Shown: positions 12,401-25,596, numbered from the stretch's first letter. The stretch: DNA of 64,000 nucleotides from Ectocarpus siliculosus (GCA_000310025.1 FN649731.1:348564-412563), one strand, 5' to 3'. The notes: a model not told the origin generated them from the sequence alone. A program made the numbers and translations.

Positions 12401-14513
12401 GGACCGCATGTGCGAACGGGTTGTCGTTAGGTTTCGCGCGCGGGTTAAACGAGTGAGCGAACGGTCGAAGGCGTTGCCTGTCGTCTGACGAGACAGTCGT
12501 GATAAGTGAAAGTACGGGTTTGGGCACCCTTCTCTTCCTCCTGGTCCCAACCTCTATCCCCTCCAGAGAGAGAGAGAGAGAGATTCGCGCCATCATACGC
12601 CTTGACCGACCGATCGCGTTGTGCGTGGATCCAAGGGAAACAACTTACTCGGAAGGCTCGTCGCCTGCTGAGGAGGTCGTGCGCAAGACCCGTCGCCCCT
12701 GCTTTACACCACGAGCAGCAGGAACATCATTTTTCTTGGGAGCAGGCCGGGCCGACTCTGGTGAAGTTCGGGCCCCCACCGGCAGCATCGTTGAGCACCT
12801 GGACGATCGTTACGGCGGGCCCCGAAGAATGGGGCAGAGAGCGCACGGGCAGCACACGGGAAGTGAGAGGACGGAGGAATATCGCCGCCGACAGGCGCAA
12901 GACACGTTGCGTCGTCCCGTTCCATCGATGACAAGACCTTGTCGGCGTTCAGCCGAGAGATTTTGCTCGGAATGCAGTATGAAAACACGAGCTTCTCAAG
13001 AAACAAGTAGGGCAGAGAGCAGGTTTCTTGAGAGGTGATGGCGAAAACGAACGGTTGCGTTGTACGGAACCCACATTGGCACTGCCACGGAATTTTATTT
13101 TTTCAATGGCGTTTTTTGCTTATGTTGTTGCCTATGTTCGCGACGGACTCTCGTGGCAACTCGCCGTCGACCGACGTGAGCCCGTCGCATCAAACACGCC
13201 ATGGCTTGCGCAGGGTTCCGCCAAAAGCCTTGCTGCGAAAAACATATTCTTGTCCGTGAATGCATTATTGTGCATCCTTCGCAAGGATGCAGTTCTCACA
13301 TGATGGCGCGGTTCTTGGGCGTGTCTCTCATCAAGGCCGTGTCGACGTCGTTGAAGCAAGTCCGGCAGTGCGGGCCGTACTTTCCGCCCTTGGCGGAGCA
13401 GCCCAGGTCGCCGTAGGGGTGGCCGTTCTCGCACGTCGAGTCGCAGACCCGCCCCCTGGTGCCATCGTTGCTCGTGTGCTCGCACTTGGCCATGCAGCTG
13501 CTGGGGCCGTGCAACAAGCATTCGGGTGAGTTGGTTGGTTTGTTTGTTGGTTGGTTGGTTGGTGCTGTTGTGGTTGTGATGGTTGTGCAATAGTATGGGT
13601 GACGGTCTCTGCTCCGAAGCTTGGTAGCAGTCGTGCTAGTCCCCTGCTGACGCGATAGTGATGCTAGGGGATTGCGTTTTGATGCCGATCTCCTCGCCCA
13701 CCGCTCGCTGCACGACCAAATTTGCCTCAACCCCACCTCTCTCAAGAGAAATGAAATCTTCTTTTCATTCGTGTCCACCTCGAGCTGATACCCAACGTTC
13801 TCTCGACTTCGAACTGTGAGTGTGCAAAGGAGGCTTTCGGCGAAGAAGAAACACACGAACATCACGCGCAAATCACGGACACGTTCGAAAAAAAACGCGG
13901 ATACATGCACAGTGGGGCGTCCTCAACAGCGTTTCCCTCGATTTCACGTTACAAAATTTGACGGTTTGTTTAAAGGAGAACATACACACCTGCACCCGCA
14001 CCCGCACACTGCCACGTGCACACACACACATCATGGTTACACTCGCAGAAAAAAGGCTACGATACGTCAACGACATCCGTTGCGCGTCCTCGAAGAACCA
14101 TGTAGTAACCGGTTTTCGTGTGACCTCCTCCGTGCATGCATATTGATGAATTGCGGCAACTAAAAAAAACGAGAAATAAACGAAGACGGGGCACTTACTC
14201 GGAGCCGTAGTCGAACCTCTTCCACTTCCTCTCGGTCTGCCACTCGGGCCCCTCCTCGAGCTCGCGGTCTTCGCCCCACCTGCGGAAAGAACGCCGCTCA
14301 ATCGGAAGCCCCGTGTTGCCGCCCTTGAGCCTCCGCCTAGCGGGCGACGCCTCTTGTGGAACAGCCTCCGGCGTTGCTGCCACTTCTTCCTCTTCCCGGC
14401 GGGCGGCGACGTGACGCTCCGGGGTTTCCAGCCTGGAGAAGGGCCGTTCGGAGCGCATGCGGAGTCTGCGGTCACAAGAAACTAGAGCTTTTCCCATTGC
14501 GCTTTGGTGTTGA

Positions 14514-14552
<39 letters not shown>

Positions 14553-17500
14553 GGTCTTCAGATTAAAATTCGTTCCGTTCTCTCTACGCAGTACCTTCTC
14601 CTGTCCGTCCTAGTCTAACACTTGACGCGGTCGATTCCCGTGGTCACAAAAAGGAATACGAAATGAAAATGGACCGGAAGGGTCCGCAAGTCAATATAAA
14701 TCAACAACAAATGTAGTCTAGGACACTCCGCTCGCCTCTACACGCTATGCGAGTACCCATAGACTGGAAAAAAGAAAGAATAACAAAGCAAATTACATAG
14801 CATGAACAACATCAACTGATGTTGAGTGATGTTGGAATTTTGGAAAATTTGGGCTTATCTTGAGCACAATATGCCGAATCTAGCAAAAATTGGAAAAAAA
14901 ACGATCCAGGCAGACAGAATATGGCATGTTTTGGAGCACGATTGGTCCAAACCAAAGCATGCGCACCTGCTGGGCTCGGAGGCGGACTCGCTTGTCCCCG
15001 CTGCCGCCGCGGCCACGGCCGCCGTCGGCTTCCTTTTCCTCCTTCTCTGCTGCTGCCGCTCGCCGCCGTGCTTGCCGCCGGCTTGCTTGAGGCTGCGCTG
15101 GCGGCGCTCGGCCTCGGCAGTCTTGCCGTTGGGGGTGGGTGGCGGGAGCTTCTTCTTCTTCTCCTTCCTCGCTGCTGCCGTCTCCTTAATGGAGGCCCCG
15201 CTGCCCTCGTCAACCCTGCTGCCGTGGATGAAGAGCGTCTGCCCGGCGATGGCGTCCGACACCGTGTCGTGATCGACGTGCTCGTAGCCGACGTAGGAAA
15301 TCTGTTGGTGTGGTTCCGGCAGGGAGGGAAGAAGGCGTGGGGGGGTGATGGGTACTATTCACATGGTGAGTAGAAAAATCTGCAATGACGTTTAGGTAAA
15401 ATGAACGTGGTGTGTATCTCGAGGATCCCCAGGGCAGAGGTGCCATTGTCATCATGAGTGAACGAATCTGGAATGACGTTTAGGTGCAATGGGCGTGGTT
15501 GTTAGCGTGCGACCGGAGAAGCATGCCCAGCGACGTGACTCCCTGGTTTTCTTACCCCCCCCCCCCCCCCCCCNNNNNNNNNNNNNNNNNNNNNNNNNNN
15601 NNNNNNNNNNNNNNNNNNNNNNNNNNNNNNNNNNNNNNNNNNNNNNNNNNNNNNNNNNNNNNNNNNNNNNNNNGCCAGGGGGTTTTGGAAAAAAAGAAGG
15701 GTGGGTTTTTCCGGGGGCCCCCCGGGGGGGGGGGCCCTTTTCTTTTGGGGGAAAGAATTTGGGAAAGGTCTTTTGGGCCAAAGGGGGGGGTTTTTACGGG
15801 GCCCCCGGAAAAACTTCCCCCGGGGGGTGCCCCCCTGTTTTTTTTCCCCCCCCCCCCCCCCCCCCCGATTAAGTCACGGCGCTTCGCGCTTGGTCATGTG
15901 CGAGCCTGGTCCGGTGAGAACCCGGCGTGCTCCGTCCCGGCGTGGTAGGGATGCGAGGTCAATGCTCTAACGATTACGGCATGCACGACTATGAGTACAC
16001 CCCCTCCCCCCCCCCGCCCCCCTCTTTTGCATGTTTCTTCCTGTGCTGCTAAGTCGATATCCAAGTGTTGCTCCATCTCACCAGGTTGGTGGTGACGAAC
16101 TTTCTCGAGTATCGTTGGTAGAGGGGCCAGCTGTACGGGAAGTCCGAGATGGTGAGCCAGAGAGCGACGTCGTAAGGGTACCGGTACTTGAACCGGGCGC
16201 GGGTGTAGTCCACGTACTCGGCAAACGCCGGGTCGTTGTTGTTGTAGATGGCGTTCCCGTTAATGTGACCCATCACCCTCCACATGTCCGTCACGTCAGC
16301 GCTGGAGTGGAAGTTCGTGCCCTCGAGGTTGCTGCCCTTGACCCAGAACTCCTCATTCACCCGGAATGCCGCGTGGTAGAGCTCCTCGAACGACCGGTCG
16401 GTGGCGACCAGCACGTCCCATTCGATGATGGCGAGGGCGTCGTACTCCGAGAGCTCGGCATGGACGCCCTCGTCCAGAAACATCTTGAAAAACATCACCG
16501 AGGGACCTTTCGGGTACACGTCCTCCTGATGTTGTTATTTTGTGGCAGGGGTGGCACGGTATCAGACGTTTTGGGGCAACGGAGTTCAGGGAGAAACCAT
16601 CATTGTTCTGTTGGAAGTTGTGTGAAATATTCACTCTACAGATCAATTGGTGTGTCGAGGTCGATGTCGTCATCTGGACTCATTAGTCTCTTTCAGGCGC
16701 TCGTGAGCTGGCTGTAGGATGCTTCCGTGACGGGATAGACCGAAGAAGAGTCGCCCACCGAGGTTTGTTTTCTTTAGCTTTCGAAACAGTTATTTCCGAG
16801 AATGTTCACTTCAGTATATGTTGTGTACATGCATATAGGTAGACTTCGTACCAGGTATGTATTTGGCGATTGCTTTAATGCCCACAATATATTTTGAATT
16901 TTGAATTTTTTGTAGGCCAGTGCCGTTGGCGTCCCCCGTGTATCCCGATCGGAGTAGTATCCAACGGCCACCAACCCGTTGGCATCCCAGCATGACTATC
17001 CACGACCACAGATGTGAGACCAAAACAATTAAGCATGAAGAATTTTCTTTTTCCACACTGCAGATTCCGCCCAAACGTACAAAACGCGTCAGTTCGGAGA
17101 TCCGCTAATACTCCGGTCGCGTGTGTGCCATGGTATGGTATCGTACATACGAATGTTCCGCCGCCATTTTCACCTCGTTTTCTGTGATTGTTCTCTGATA
17201 TTTGTTTCAAATTTCGCCTCCTCTGTATTGAATAGATTTTTCATATGCATACATTCGTGGTGCGGACAGGATGCGTATCGCGCCGCGGCAATGACAAACG
17301 CGTAGTAGTCCAGCTCTAGTCTTCAAGTACAGCGTAGTTCCTGGGTATTTCGTTTTTCACTCACTCCGCAACAATCAATGTAGATATGTCATGTAGTTCA
17401 CTCTTTCTTGTTCTCGGTTGTTTCGCACGTTTTCATCCGAACCCATTCCCGACACAAAAAAAGGAAACTCGAAGCTACATATGCATATCTCCGTACGTTG

Positions 17501-18334
17501 CTGTTGTGAGGATGCTTCGCATCGCTACCAGTTGTGGAACGCGTGCGAGCAAGGGCGACCTCTCACAGCCAACGGTCATTAGAGACCACCTCATGTTTTT
17601 TTGTGGATGTCATTTTCTTTTTCTCCGATGCATGTGTCGTCCACTCTGTGACGGCGAACGAGACAAAATAATCCACACTACCACCTGCCCCTGGTGGACA
17701 TTGCTTGTATTCCGAGAGCTCAACCATGTGTTGCTCCGGCGGGCTCCTAGTTTACACATACGATGACTAGTATAAACGATGCCTACGCCCCGAAAGGAAC
17801 ATCCTTCCGTGTTGTGAGAGGCATTTATTTGCGACGGTCCTCCCCGTCGACGATCTTTCTCTACATATGTGGGTCTTCGTACCATGCACGAAGTTTGCGG
17901 CTCCTGTGAAAAGAATTGCAATAATCTCTCACCTCTTGTTCTAGATGCGCGTACACGGTGCGAACATCAGCGAAGCAGCGGCCGGCGGTGGCAGCGATGA
18001 CCTCCGCCGCTGCCCCCACGGCCTCGCTGTCCTCCTCTCCCTCCGCGTAGTACAGCACGAGATCCACGTTCTGGACGGTTAAGGGTGAGCAGTCGGTAGG
18101 CCACCGCCCGAGGGACGCAACCGCGCGATCGAGATCCCCGTTGTACGCTGGAACAACAACCGCAAGCTTGTTGTCCTTCTCCGGCCGTTGCTGCTCATCT
18201 GCGGGCATGGCATATCCTGCTGTCAGTAGTTTTGAGTCCCCCGTAGGAGACGAGAATGTGTCATGCGACGCGCCCGCGAGAAAGGCCAAGGCCGCCAGTG
18301 GCAGGCACGTGGCTACTGCTGTGTGACCTCGCAT
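9420..18334 (-). CDS. Large glycosyltransferase-like secretory protein with duplicated Cys-rich modules
   Basis: Nine exons (minus): 18334-17933, 16525-16082, 15301-14967, 14465-14199, 13500-13300, 12366-12169, 11567-11019, 10640-10187, 9719-9420; 1049 aa, all phases agree. Residues 1-25 form a signal peptide or anchor (LPLAALAFLAGA). A GT-A-like region follows: VVVPAYNGD near the N-terminus, then IIEWDVLVA, WVKGSNLEGTNF and GHINGNAIY in exon 2. A Lys/Arg/Glu-rich linker leads to two seven-Cys modules (about 483-616), a 14-aa repeat tract, and a conserved C-terminal region (DEWAVTVSSIQKF, TSKDTHSPRGDLL, EGVWFLDPQAWISEYLF). Golgi or secreted carbohydrate transfer is inferred; no family was confirmed and a clean DxD is not seen. 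The first ATG at 18481 in the same frame is an alternative start; 18334 was chosen because the hydrophobic segment then sits at the N-terminus. Confidence 0.75.
10690..10766. repeat. (GA)n / (GGGA)n microsatellite
   Basis: A purine tract in the intron between exons 8 and 7 of the glycosyltransferase-like gene. On the minus strand it is a CT-rich tract upstream of the acceptor at 10641. Confidence 0.85.
11310..11567 (-). repeat. Coding minisatellite, 42-bp unit (14 aa)
   Basis: About six tandem 42-bp units inside exon 7 (11567-11019). Each encodes a variant of SSLPVDVYSRRLVD. The unit length is a multiple of three, so copy-number change keeps the frame. It lies between the Cys-rich modules and the C-terminal conserved region and probably acts as a linker. 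Confidence 0.9.
14514..14552. repeat. (TTG/CAA)n microsatellite
   Basis: About 12 GTT triplets in the intron just upstream (minus strand) of the exon starting at 14465. Confidence 0.9.
15574..15673. other. Scaffold gap (100 N)
   Basis: Exactly 100 N within the intron 15302-16081 of the glycosyltransferase-like gene. Left of it is a run of C. Confidence 0.99.
15674..15867. other. Low-quality sequence at a gap edge
   Basis: The stretch is almost only runs of G, C, T and A two to eighteen long, unlike anything else in the window. It looks like miscalled bases at the end of a sequencing read. It should not be interpreted biologically. Confidence 0.75.
15868..16020 (-). mobile_element. G-headed tRNA-like repeat, copy 2
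   Basis: Reverse-oriented copy: GCGAGCCTGGTCCGGTGAGA, CCCGGCGTGCTCCGTCCCGG, GGGATGCGAGGTCAATGCTC, TAACGATTACGGCATGC, then TGAGTACACC and a C run. The block GCTCTAACGATTACG is what a reversed tRNA D-arm looks like. It ends about 60 bases from the donor at 16081. Confidence 0.65.
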
Positions 18335-20944
18335 TACGCGCAGGACGTGACCTACTGCTGTATAGCCAACCCTCTCGCGAATGCGCCTGTCTTGGTCTCG
18401 AAGGAAATGCGCCTGGTGAGCAGGTATCACAGAAGAAGTGAGAGGGCGGGATCTGGATGGATAGATAAATGGGTGGGTCACACGGTTAAATGCTGAACAT
18501 TCTCAGAGAGGGAACATGGAACAGCGTTGTTTAGCAATAAGTTGTCTGATTGTGGTCAACAACGCCAAGAAATTACCCCGAAAATTTCAAAATCTTGGAA
18601 CCTTCAAATGGGAGAAGGAGACACTTGGCACCGTTCGAACGGTCTCATCGGATGATTATGGTGGGTCAAGAGTAGGCTAAATGTTGAAAATTCTTGAGAT
18701 ATGGAACTCTGGAACACAGCAGCAGCAGCAGCAGCACCACTGCTAGCGCTAAGTTGTCTGATGATAGTGGTCAACGACGCGGACCGTTCTCGTAAAGATC
18801 TGTACATGTCAAGAATGGGTGAAGGAGGCAAGTCGCACCAAGTTGGCTCGCAGGTCACAGCAGAGTAAATGTCGAAACTTCTCATATATCTAGGGAACCA
18901 ACACGAACGAACACGGAACAGCAGCGGCAGTACAAGTACAGCATCGAACGGTACTGTGCAGTCTGATTTGTGCTCGAGAACGATATGAATCCTTCTCGTA
19001 AAGATCTGCAACTCTGAATACCATCGTATGGATGAAGGAGACAAAAATTTCACCAAGTTGGGACCGGCTCATCGGATGGTGATGCATGCTCAGGTGGTGT
19101 AGTCTATGGGTTGACACCATGTTGTCTGACACCGTTCAGTTCGCGGTCCGCAAACAAGAAGCGGTTGGTGCAGAAAAATCGGTTCATCAAAAGTCCACCT
19201 TTAGACTACGAAAATAAAAGAAGTAAATAACGAACGGTGAGAGGGGTGACTAAAATGGCTGAGCTGCGGCTAGTCTAGGCTTCATAGAATAGTCTCGTCA
19301 GTAATCGCAGACTTGACAAACAGATTCTACAGCAGTAGTCTACATGTACGTGCATAGGCGAGTCAAAGCCTGGATAATGGTGATGAGCTATTCGCAATTC
19401 ATTTCACCTTCGAAGACATCTGCGGCGAGGCACGACTGCCTGTTCTGAACGAACCACGACGACGGTCTTCTCACGCAGTTTTTTCGGGTAAATTTCAATG
19501 CGTGTGTGCGACGCGTTGTCTCCGACATTTCTGTAGATTACTGCTGTAGATTGGCATGAAATCTGTTTGGAAGCGGCCACCATACAACGAACTGATGAAT
19601 CCTCAAGTCGTCCTCGTACATGGAGCAGAGCACCAATCAATCCATACGGACAGCGAACAAGAAGTGCGACGAAAACCAAAACTCAATCCTCGTGTTTACA
19701 ATGCGTAATGAACGTATCCCGTGTGTGCCGCGAATGTTTTCTTCCCAATATTCTGGGGACAGTCTACAGCACTAGTTCGCGTGAAAAGGGAAGATTGTGA
19801 TGTTTTTGCGTGGCTTCAAATACCCCATTTTCGTGGGAACAAGGTCAGGCTTGGTTTATTTTTTAGGGCGAAATAGGTTACATTGTTCTCGGGCATTGCC
19901 GCCGGGCAAGTATAGTAAGCTCTACACTCATCACGGTTAGCGCCGTAACACTCACGCAATCAGTCACAGGGATGGCCGCGATGAAGCTATAACAATAGAA
20001 ATATCAATCCCCATGGCGCAAAGGGCAGGCGGACAACAATCAAACCGGTACAGGGCCGTGTGTGGTGCTAGCATTGTAGAACGAGATGATGCAGCAACAA
20101 TGCTGCCTGGTGGTATTGAGCCTGCTCCTTGGACTTCAGAAGCTGGACACTGTCGTCCAATTTCTGCATCCCCGCTGTCGGTAGAACCATATAATTAAAG
20201 CGTGGTCGCGTTTCTTAAGATTGACGTGTTTTCATTGGTGAGCCGTGCGGTCGATGCCAATTCAAACACACCCGGGTAACGGATTTACTTGATCGACCTG
20301 CAACCAATCAGCAGGGCACCACAGATTTCACACCGGAATGAGGAACTATATCTGACCAACGAACCAACTACCGAACGAGCCATGCATACCACGTGCGAAC
20401 GCGGCCACATTGCACTACAAAAAAACTGTCCGAAATAAGAACTTGACCGAAAAACACTCGCTCAATTTCGAAGCGCCAGATGGTGCAAGAACTCGCCGTT
20501 GAGATGCACACCTGACCACGGGAGCCCCACCATTTGGCTCCCGGCCGTGTGTTTGTGGCGCGGGGGGTGAAGCCCCCAACAACGAAGCTCGCGAGGAGGG
20601 GTTGCCTCGACTAACCTACACACGCCGTGCGCGCCCAGAATGGCCTGCGAGTTCACTCTGCTCGTTCCTTTTCAAGAAACGCGGGTTCGACAGTTTGCTT
20701 GGTGGCGACAAGATCAATGCCACAAAGGAAGCCAACGCCAACATGATCGTTATTCCGAGGAGCATGCAGAAAGGAAGGCCCCCCATCCACGCACCGACAA
20801 GATTTTCGGGGAGAGACGAAAAAGGAACGACCGCAGAAACATCACCACCATCACCACTACTTTTCTACCACCGCACTGACAAGCTCCGTGTTTACAAAAA
20901 GCCATTTTTTGCCCAACAACTCCTTGCCGCCCGCCGCCATTCAT
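18335..20944. other. Intergenic region with degenerate tandem repeats
   Basis: Lies between the start of the glycosyltransferase-like gene and the stop of the TtcA-like gene. About 18493-19080 is a threefold repeat. From 19.1 to 20.9 kb I see no gene, only short unsupported frames. Confidence 0.5.
18493..19080. repeat. Three degenerate tandem units of about 180-200 bp
   Basis: Units begin near 18493, 18680 and 18868. Shared blocks in order: AATGTTGAAAATTCT-like, GGAACAC(A/G)GAACAGC, AGTTGTCTGAT, TTCTCGTAAAGATCTG, GGAGA(C/A)AA, CACCAAGTTGG, CTCATCGGATG. The middle unit also carries a short (AGC)n run. It lies upstream of the glycosyltransferase-like gene start. Confidence 0.7.
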
Positions 20945-23900
20945 TTACACGATTTCAAAGCACGGCATGCAAACGCCCCCGTTCTTCTGCTCACAGGCAC
21001 CCCGGGCATCAGCGCCAACCACGGCACCCCCGTCGAAAACGCTGCGCCGTCGTGCCAACTCCTGCTCCAGCGACTCATCGCTGAACTCCGCCAAACACGC
21101 CGCAGTCCCCCGCCGCCCCTCTCCGATATCATCAGTCCCAGCCGTCCCCTGCACCCCAGAGTCGTCCTCCAGAGCGGCGGCAGCGGTTCTATCAGGGGAT
21201 GCTGTAGCCCCATCCCCGGCTTTTCTCGTTTCCGTCGACGCCACCGCCGTCGTGGGGGCGGTGAGAGGGGACGATTCTGCTGCATCCCCGGGGTTTCGAC
21301 CGCCGGCCTGGTCGCCTTTTTTTCTTCGAGTCGGCGGGCGGCTACGTCGCTCCAGTTGCCTCGCTGCAACCTGAACATGAAGAAGCGTGTTCAACAAGCG
21401 GGGGGTGGGGGGAAGCCCGTCAGCAAGTGGCCTTTTCATCTATAAGGTCATAGGGGACAGTATCTACACATACTCAGGATCAATGGGGGCGGCATATTCT
21501 TCAGAACAAAAACTACTGCGCCTTGACGAGCAGAATCACAGCGCCCAACAAAAAGTATGCATCGCGACTTGTGCTAGTCATGGAAACGCGCGTACAAAAT
21601 TTTTCAGCACTCGCATACTCAAGATCTTGGTGACAACGTCACAGTTGGAACACCCTCATCCACGGCACGCTACCAACCCACTTTGTTTCCGTGCCCGGCA
21701 TTCTAGTGAAACAAGGATACAACCGACACGGCGACTGCAACGGACCGACTATTTCTTCTGCCACGACAAATCTCGAATCGTGGCCTGTTCCCCCCTCCCT
21801 CTACGCTTGACTTGAGTTTCGTGGGAGATCGAACGTACAGCTCTCGAAATAACGTTAATTGTTTTTCGCCTGCCCTTATCGCTCCGTCCCGGTAGCGTTG
21901 GGATTCGAGGTCAACGGTCTACCATGGCATGCGGGCACATGAGTGCACCCCCTTCTCTTCCCGTACGTCCTCAAAGACGAGGGTGCATCTCAGGCTCCGT
22001 AATCGAACATGTGGTGTGTGGTACGGCTCAATCCCGCCACCCTCGTCTTCCTCCTCCCTCCAAAGGAAACCTCTGGATTGCCGACACACACGGACGTAGG
22101 AGCAGCAGACCTCGCGGAACGCTTCCCGCGTTCCCACGCGAGTGTTCAGAAGGGGGCCGCGGGGTATGAAAAACACACCCTTTTTTACCACATCTTGCTT
22201 GGCATTACACAGGGCACCATGGTTCTGAAAATAATGCCGTTTATACTTATATAGAACATCGAGGGCGACCCTACCGCCGTCACGTTCCCGGCCTTCCCTC
22301 TTTCACAAGCTGAAAATTAAAGAGGAAAACTGCATGCGGCAGATACGCCTTCGTAGGTTTTGGCATATGATGGAAACACATTGGACAAAGCATACAATCT
22401 TGGAATTTGGGTTGGGGTTGGGGTTGGGGAATAGGATCCGCGTCTCCTCTCCTGTTCTATTCTCTCAAAAACTTACTAATCGCGCGAAGGCGATCCGGCA
22501 GATACCACAATAGAAAATACAAGCTAACTACTGTACGTCAGATAATCCCCCCCCCTCCCCCCCCAAGGTCACCTCGGAGGAAGTCTTGTCCATGCTCGCG
22601 TAGACCTCGTCGTCCATGAGCGGCACCAACGCCTTCCTCAGGTTCGCGTACATGCTCGGAAACAGCGACTCTTCCTTCGCCAGCATCTGCGGCAACCGTG
22701 CACAAACCAAGAACCGGGCGGGCAAGGTTTTCAGGGGGGTTCAGTCCCAAGATATCCAGCGGGGGCGGGGGGGGGGGTGTACTCATAGTCGTGCATGCCG
22801 TAATCGTTAGACCATTGACCTCGCATCCCTACAAAGCCGGGACGGAGCACGCCGGGTTCTCACCGGACCAGGGGGGGGGGGGGGGGTACACACGAACACG
22901 TACGCCCTTGTCATTCGGCCGTAGACGTCGCATCCCTAATACGTAAACGCCGACACGGTGCACTCCGCGGGGATTCATTACGAAAGGATTTCATTGCACC
23001 CATGTACCATTTAGCGCAGGTTCCAATTAGGAGGAGTAAGTACGAGATCCAAGGCACTTCCTAAGGCGATGATCGTGGATGAAACTCTACTATGGGGCGG
23101 TGTGAACGCTGTGGTGGCCGGCAACAAAATCGCCTCGGGTAAAAAAACAAAAAAAATACTTCACGCCATGCCAGCAGTTCTATGTAGATGATCACGACGG
23201 GTGCGGCGGATCGAGGAAAGGGTGCTGGACGTTGTTCACGTCGACTTGCTATTGGTCTGACGGTACTAGTCCCGTTACCTCCCGTAGGCGCTTGTTCGGC
23301 TTTAGCGATGCAGCCGTTGCTAGAGTCTGTTCCTTGTGCGACATAGTCGGCGTAACTTCAGACACCTTGAAACAAGAGAAGAATAGACTACACACAGTGA
23401 TAAGTTGATCGCACAGAAGACTTCACCTCCCTGAAGGCCTTCGCATCCCTCAAAAACACAGAAGAGAGGAAAACAACTACAATCTACCGTAGATAGAAAA
23501 AGCCGCTGGTCGCACAGAGCGCTTCACCTCCCTGAAGCCCTCCTCAACCCTCAAAAACACTCAGAAGAGAGAGAAGAGAGAGAAGAGAGAGAAAAACAAC
23601 GATCATCTCTACGCAGAAAATGACAGGTAACGGTATGTGCGTACAACGGAATGTTGGGTAGGTCCGCTAGCCGGGGGCTGCTGTACAAGCAAGGCACAAC
23701 AGGGCGTCGCTTCCCAGGCGGTAGGGACACCGCAGAAAATACACCTACATACCCCCCCCCACCTTCTTGACACGGTGCCGCTCTTTGGGCTCCTCGAAGC
23801 AGGCCGGGCAGTTCTCGTTCACCAGGGGAAGGCGGTTGGTCCTCGCGAAGTCCTTCGTCAGCGCCTCCCTAGCGTAGCACAGGGGCCGTATCACCCGGAC

Positions 23901-25560
23901 GTCGCCGGCCTCGATCTTGTAGTTGGCCTTCATCGTGCGGACCTGATAACAAAAAACACGTCGCGGGTGAGTGCGTACGTATGCAGCAAGCGCACACGAT
24001 CGTTGGTTTACTTCTACTCATAGAGGTAATGCGGGGACCTTGTGGTTGGCCTGAACATGGCGCGGACCTGAAAAAAAAAACGCAGCGAGCTCGTACGCAC
24101 ATACCTGTGCACCCAAGGCCGCCGGGGGAAGTGAGGGTGGTTGTTTATTTTCTGCATAGAGAACTCGGGGATCACGGTTATTGCGTCCACAGCGTCATCG
24201 CCACGGAAGCCGTCTGCTTCACGGATGGAACCACTTTGGATGAGCCACGGTCAATCGTTTTCCGCGGAACACTGCTGTGACGCATGCAAGCAGAATTTTC
24301 TTCCCAACCAACACACGCGCGGTGATGGGCGGCGTGCGTCGTGCTCTGCGAATGGCGACAAGGGTAGAGGTGGGCCCTTCACACGGCGGTGACGTCCCGT
24401 GTCTGTACCGCCCACTTATTTCTTTTTGACACTCCGCTACGAATCATCTCCAACGGTAGGGTTAACTCCGTCGCCGTTCGGTTTGCCAACCCGGCATAAT
24501 GCACTACGTCTTCGAGCCGTCTGGCCTTGCACGGAATATTCCTTCGGCGGGGGACAAGCTCGGATGCTCAACGTGTGTCTTTCACCTCCGCTCGGTGGTT
24601 GCTACCCGCAAGGCGGCGGCCACTACTTCGCACGGGGCGACGGGAGCAGAAACAAACACCACCCACGCCACTCGCTTGCCAGCCCACGTAGGACGACTTC
24701 GCTGTTGTCACTCTCCCACCCGGACTCACATGCATACGTACTGGTAAGAAGCCGGCATCAGACGATTGGACTACTCAGCGCTGACTAGTCTTTAGGTTTG
24801 GCTTCAGAGTGAAAGTGACGTGTCGTTGGGACCGCACGACAAAAATTTGAAAACGCCTAGACAAACCGTGAGACAGGTAAAGCGCGGACTACCCGCATGG
24901 TCTGATTTCGGCTTCTACAGTGCTTCCATATCGTTGCTTCGCGCTGTCAAGCTCTATCTACCGATTGCTTCGGCAGCACAAAAAATCCGGGGATCCAACG
25001 GGTGCGTACCTACAAGCAGAGCCGGCGGCGATCGGTGGCAGGTGCAGGTCGCGAGTCTTACCCCCCCACAGCCGTCGAAGAGAGCAACAAACCTACAGCG
25101 CAACCCAGATTGACTTCGTCTTTCCTCCCACAAGCAAGCAGACAAAGCGACCTACATGCCCGTCTCGACGAAGCCCCTCACGGCCTAGACGTAATAGCAG
25201 TACTAAGTGGCAGACTGGTCCCTGTCGCCACACATGACATCACTTCCGCGCTAGGACAGTACCTGGCCGTTGTGCAGGGCGGACATGATGAAGCTCTCTG
25301 CGAGGTCGTCGAGGTGTTGGGCGAGGACGAGCTTGTTGTAGCCCTGCTCCCGGCAGCAAGCGTACAGCAGGCCGCGTTTCATCCTGCGACATCGTGTCGT
25401 CGTCCGATGCGAGTTGCGCGTACGGGCAACACGAGAGAGCCCCCAAGATGATTTGGTTTGGCAGGAGTGATAGCAGCAGCAGCAGCAGCAGCAGCCGCAA
25501 AAGCTACAGCTGGGATGGCGAATAGTCTGGCAGTTCGTGCCTTGAACGAAACCCTCATCG

Positions 25561-25596
<36 letters not shown>

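Noticed and set aside
15674-15867. G/C/T/A homopolymer-rich sequence as a structured element
   Set aside because: It borders a 100-N gap and has the look of miscalled read ends, so it was treated as an artifact.
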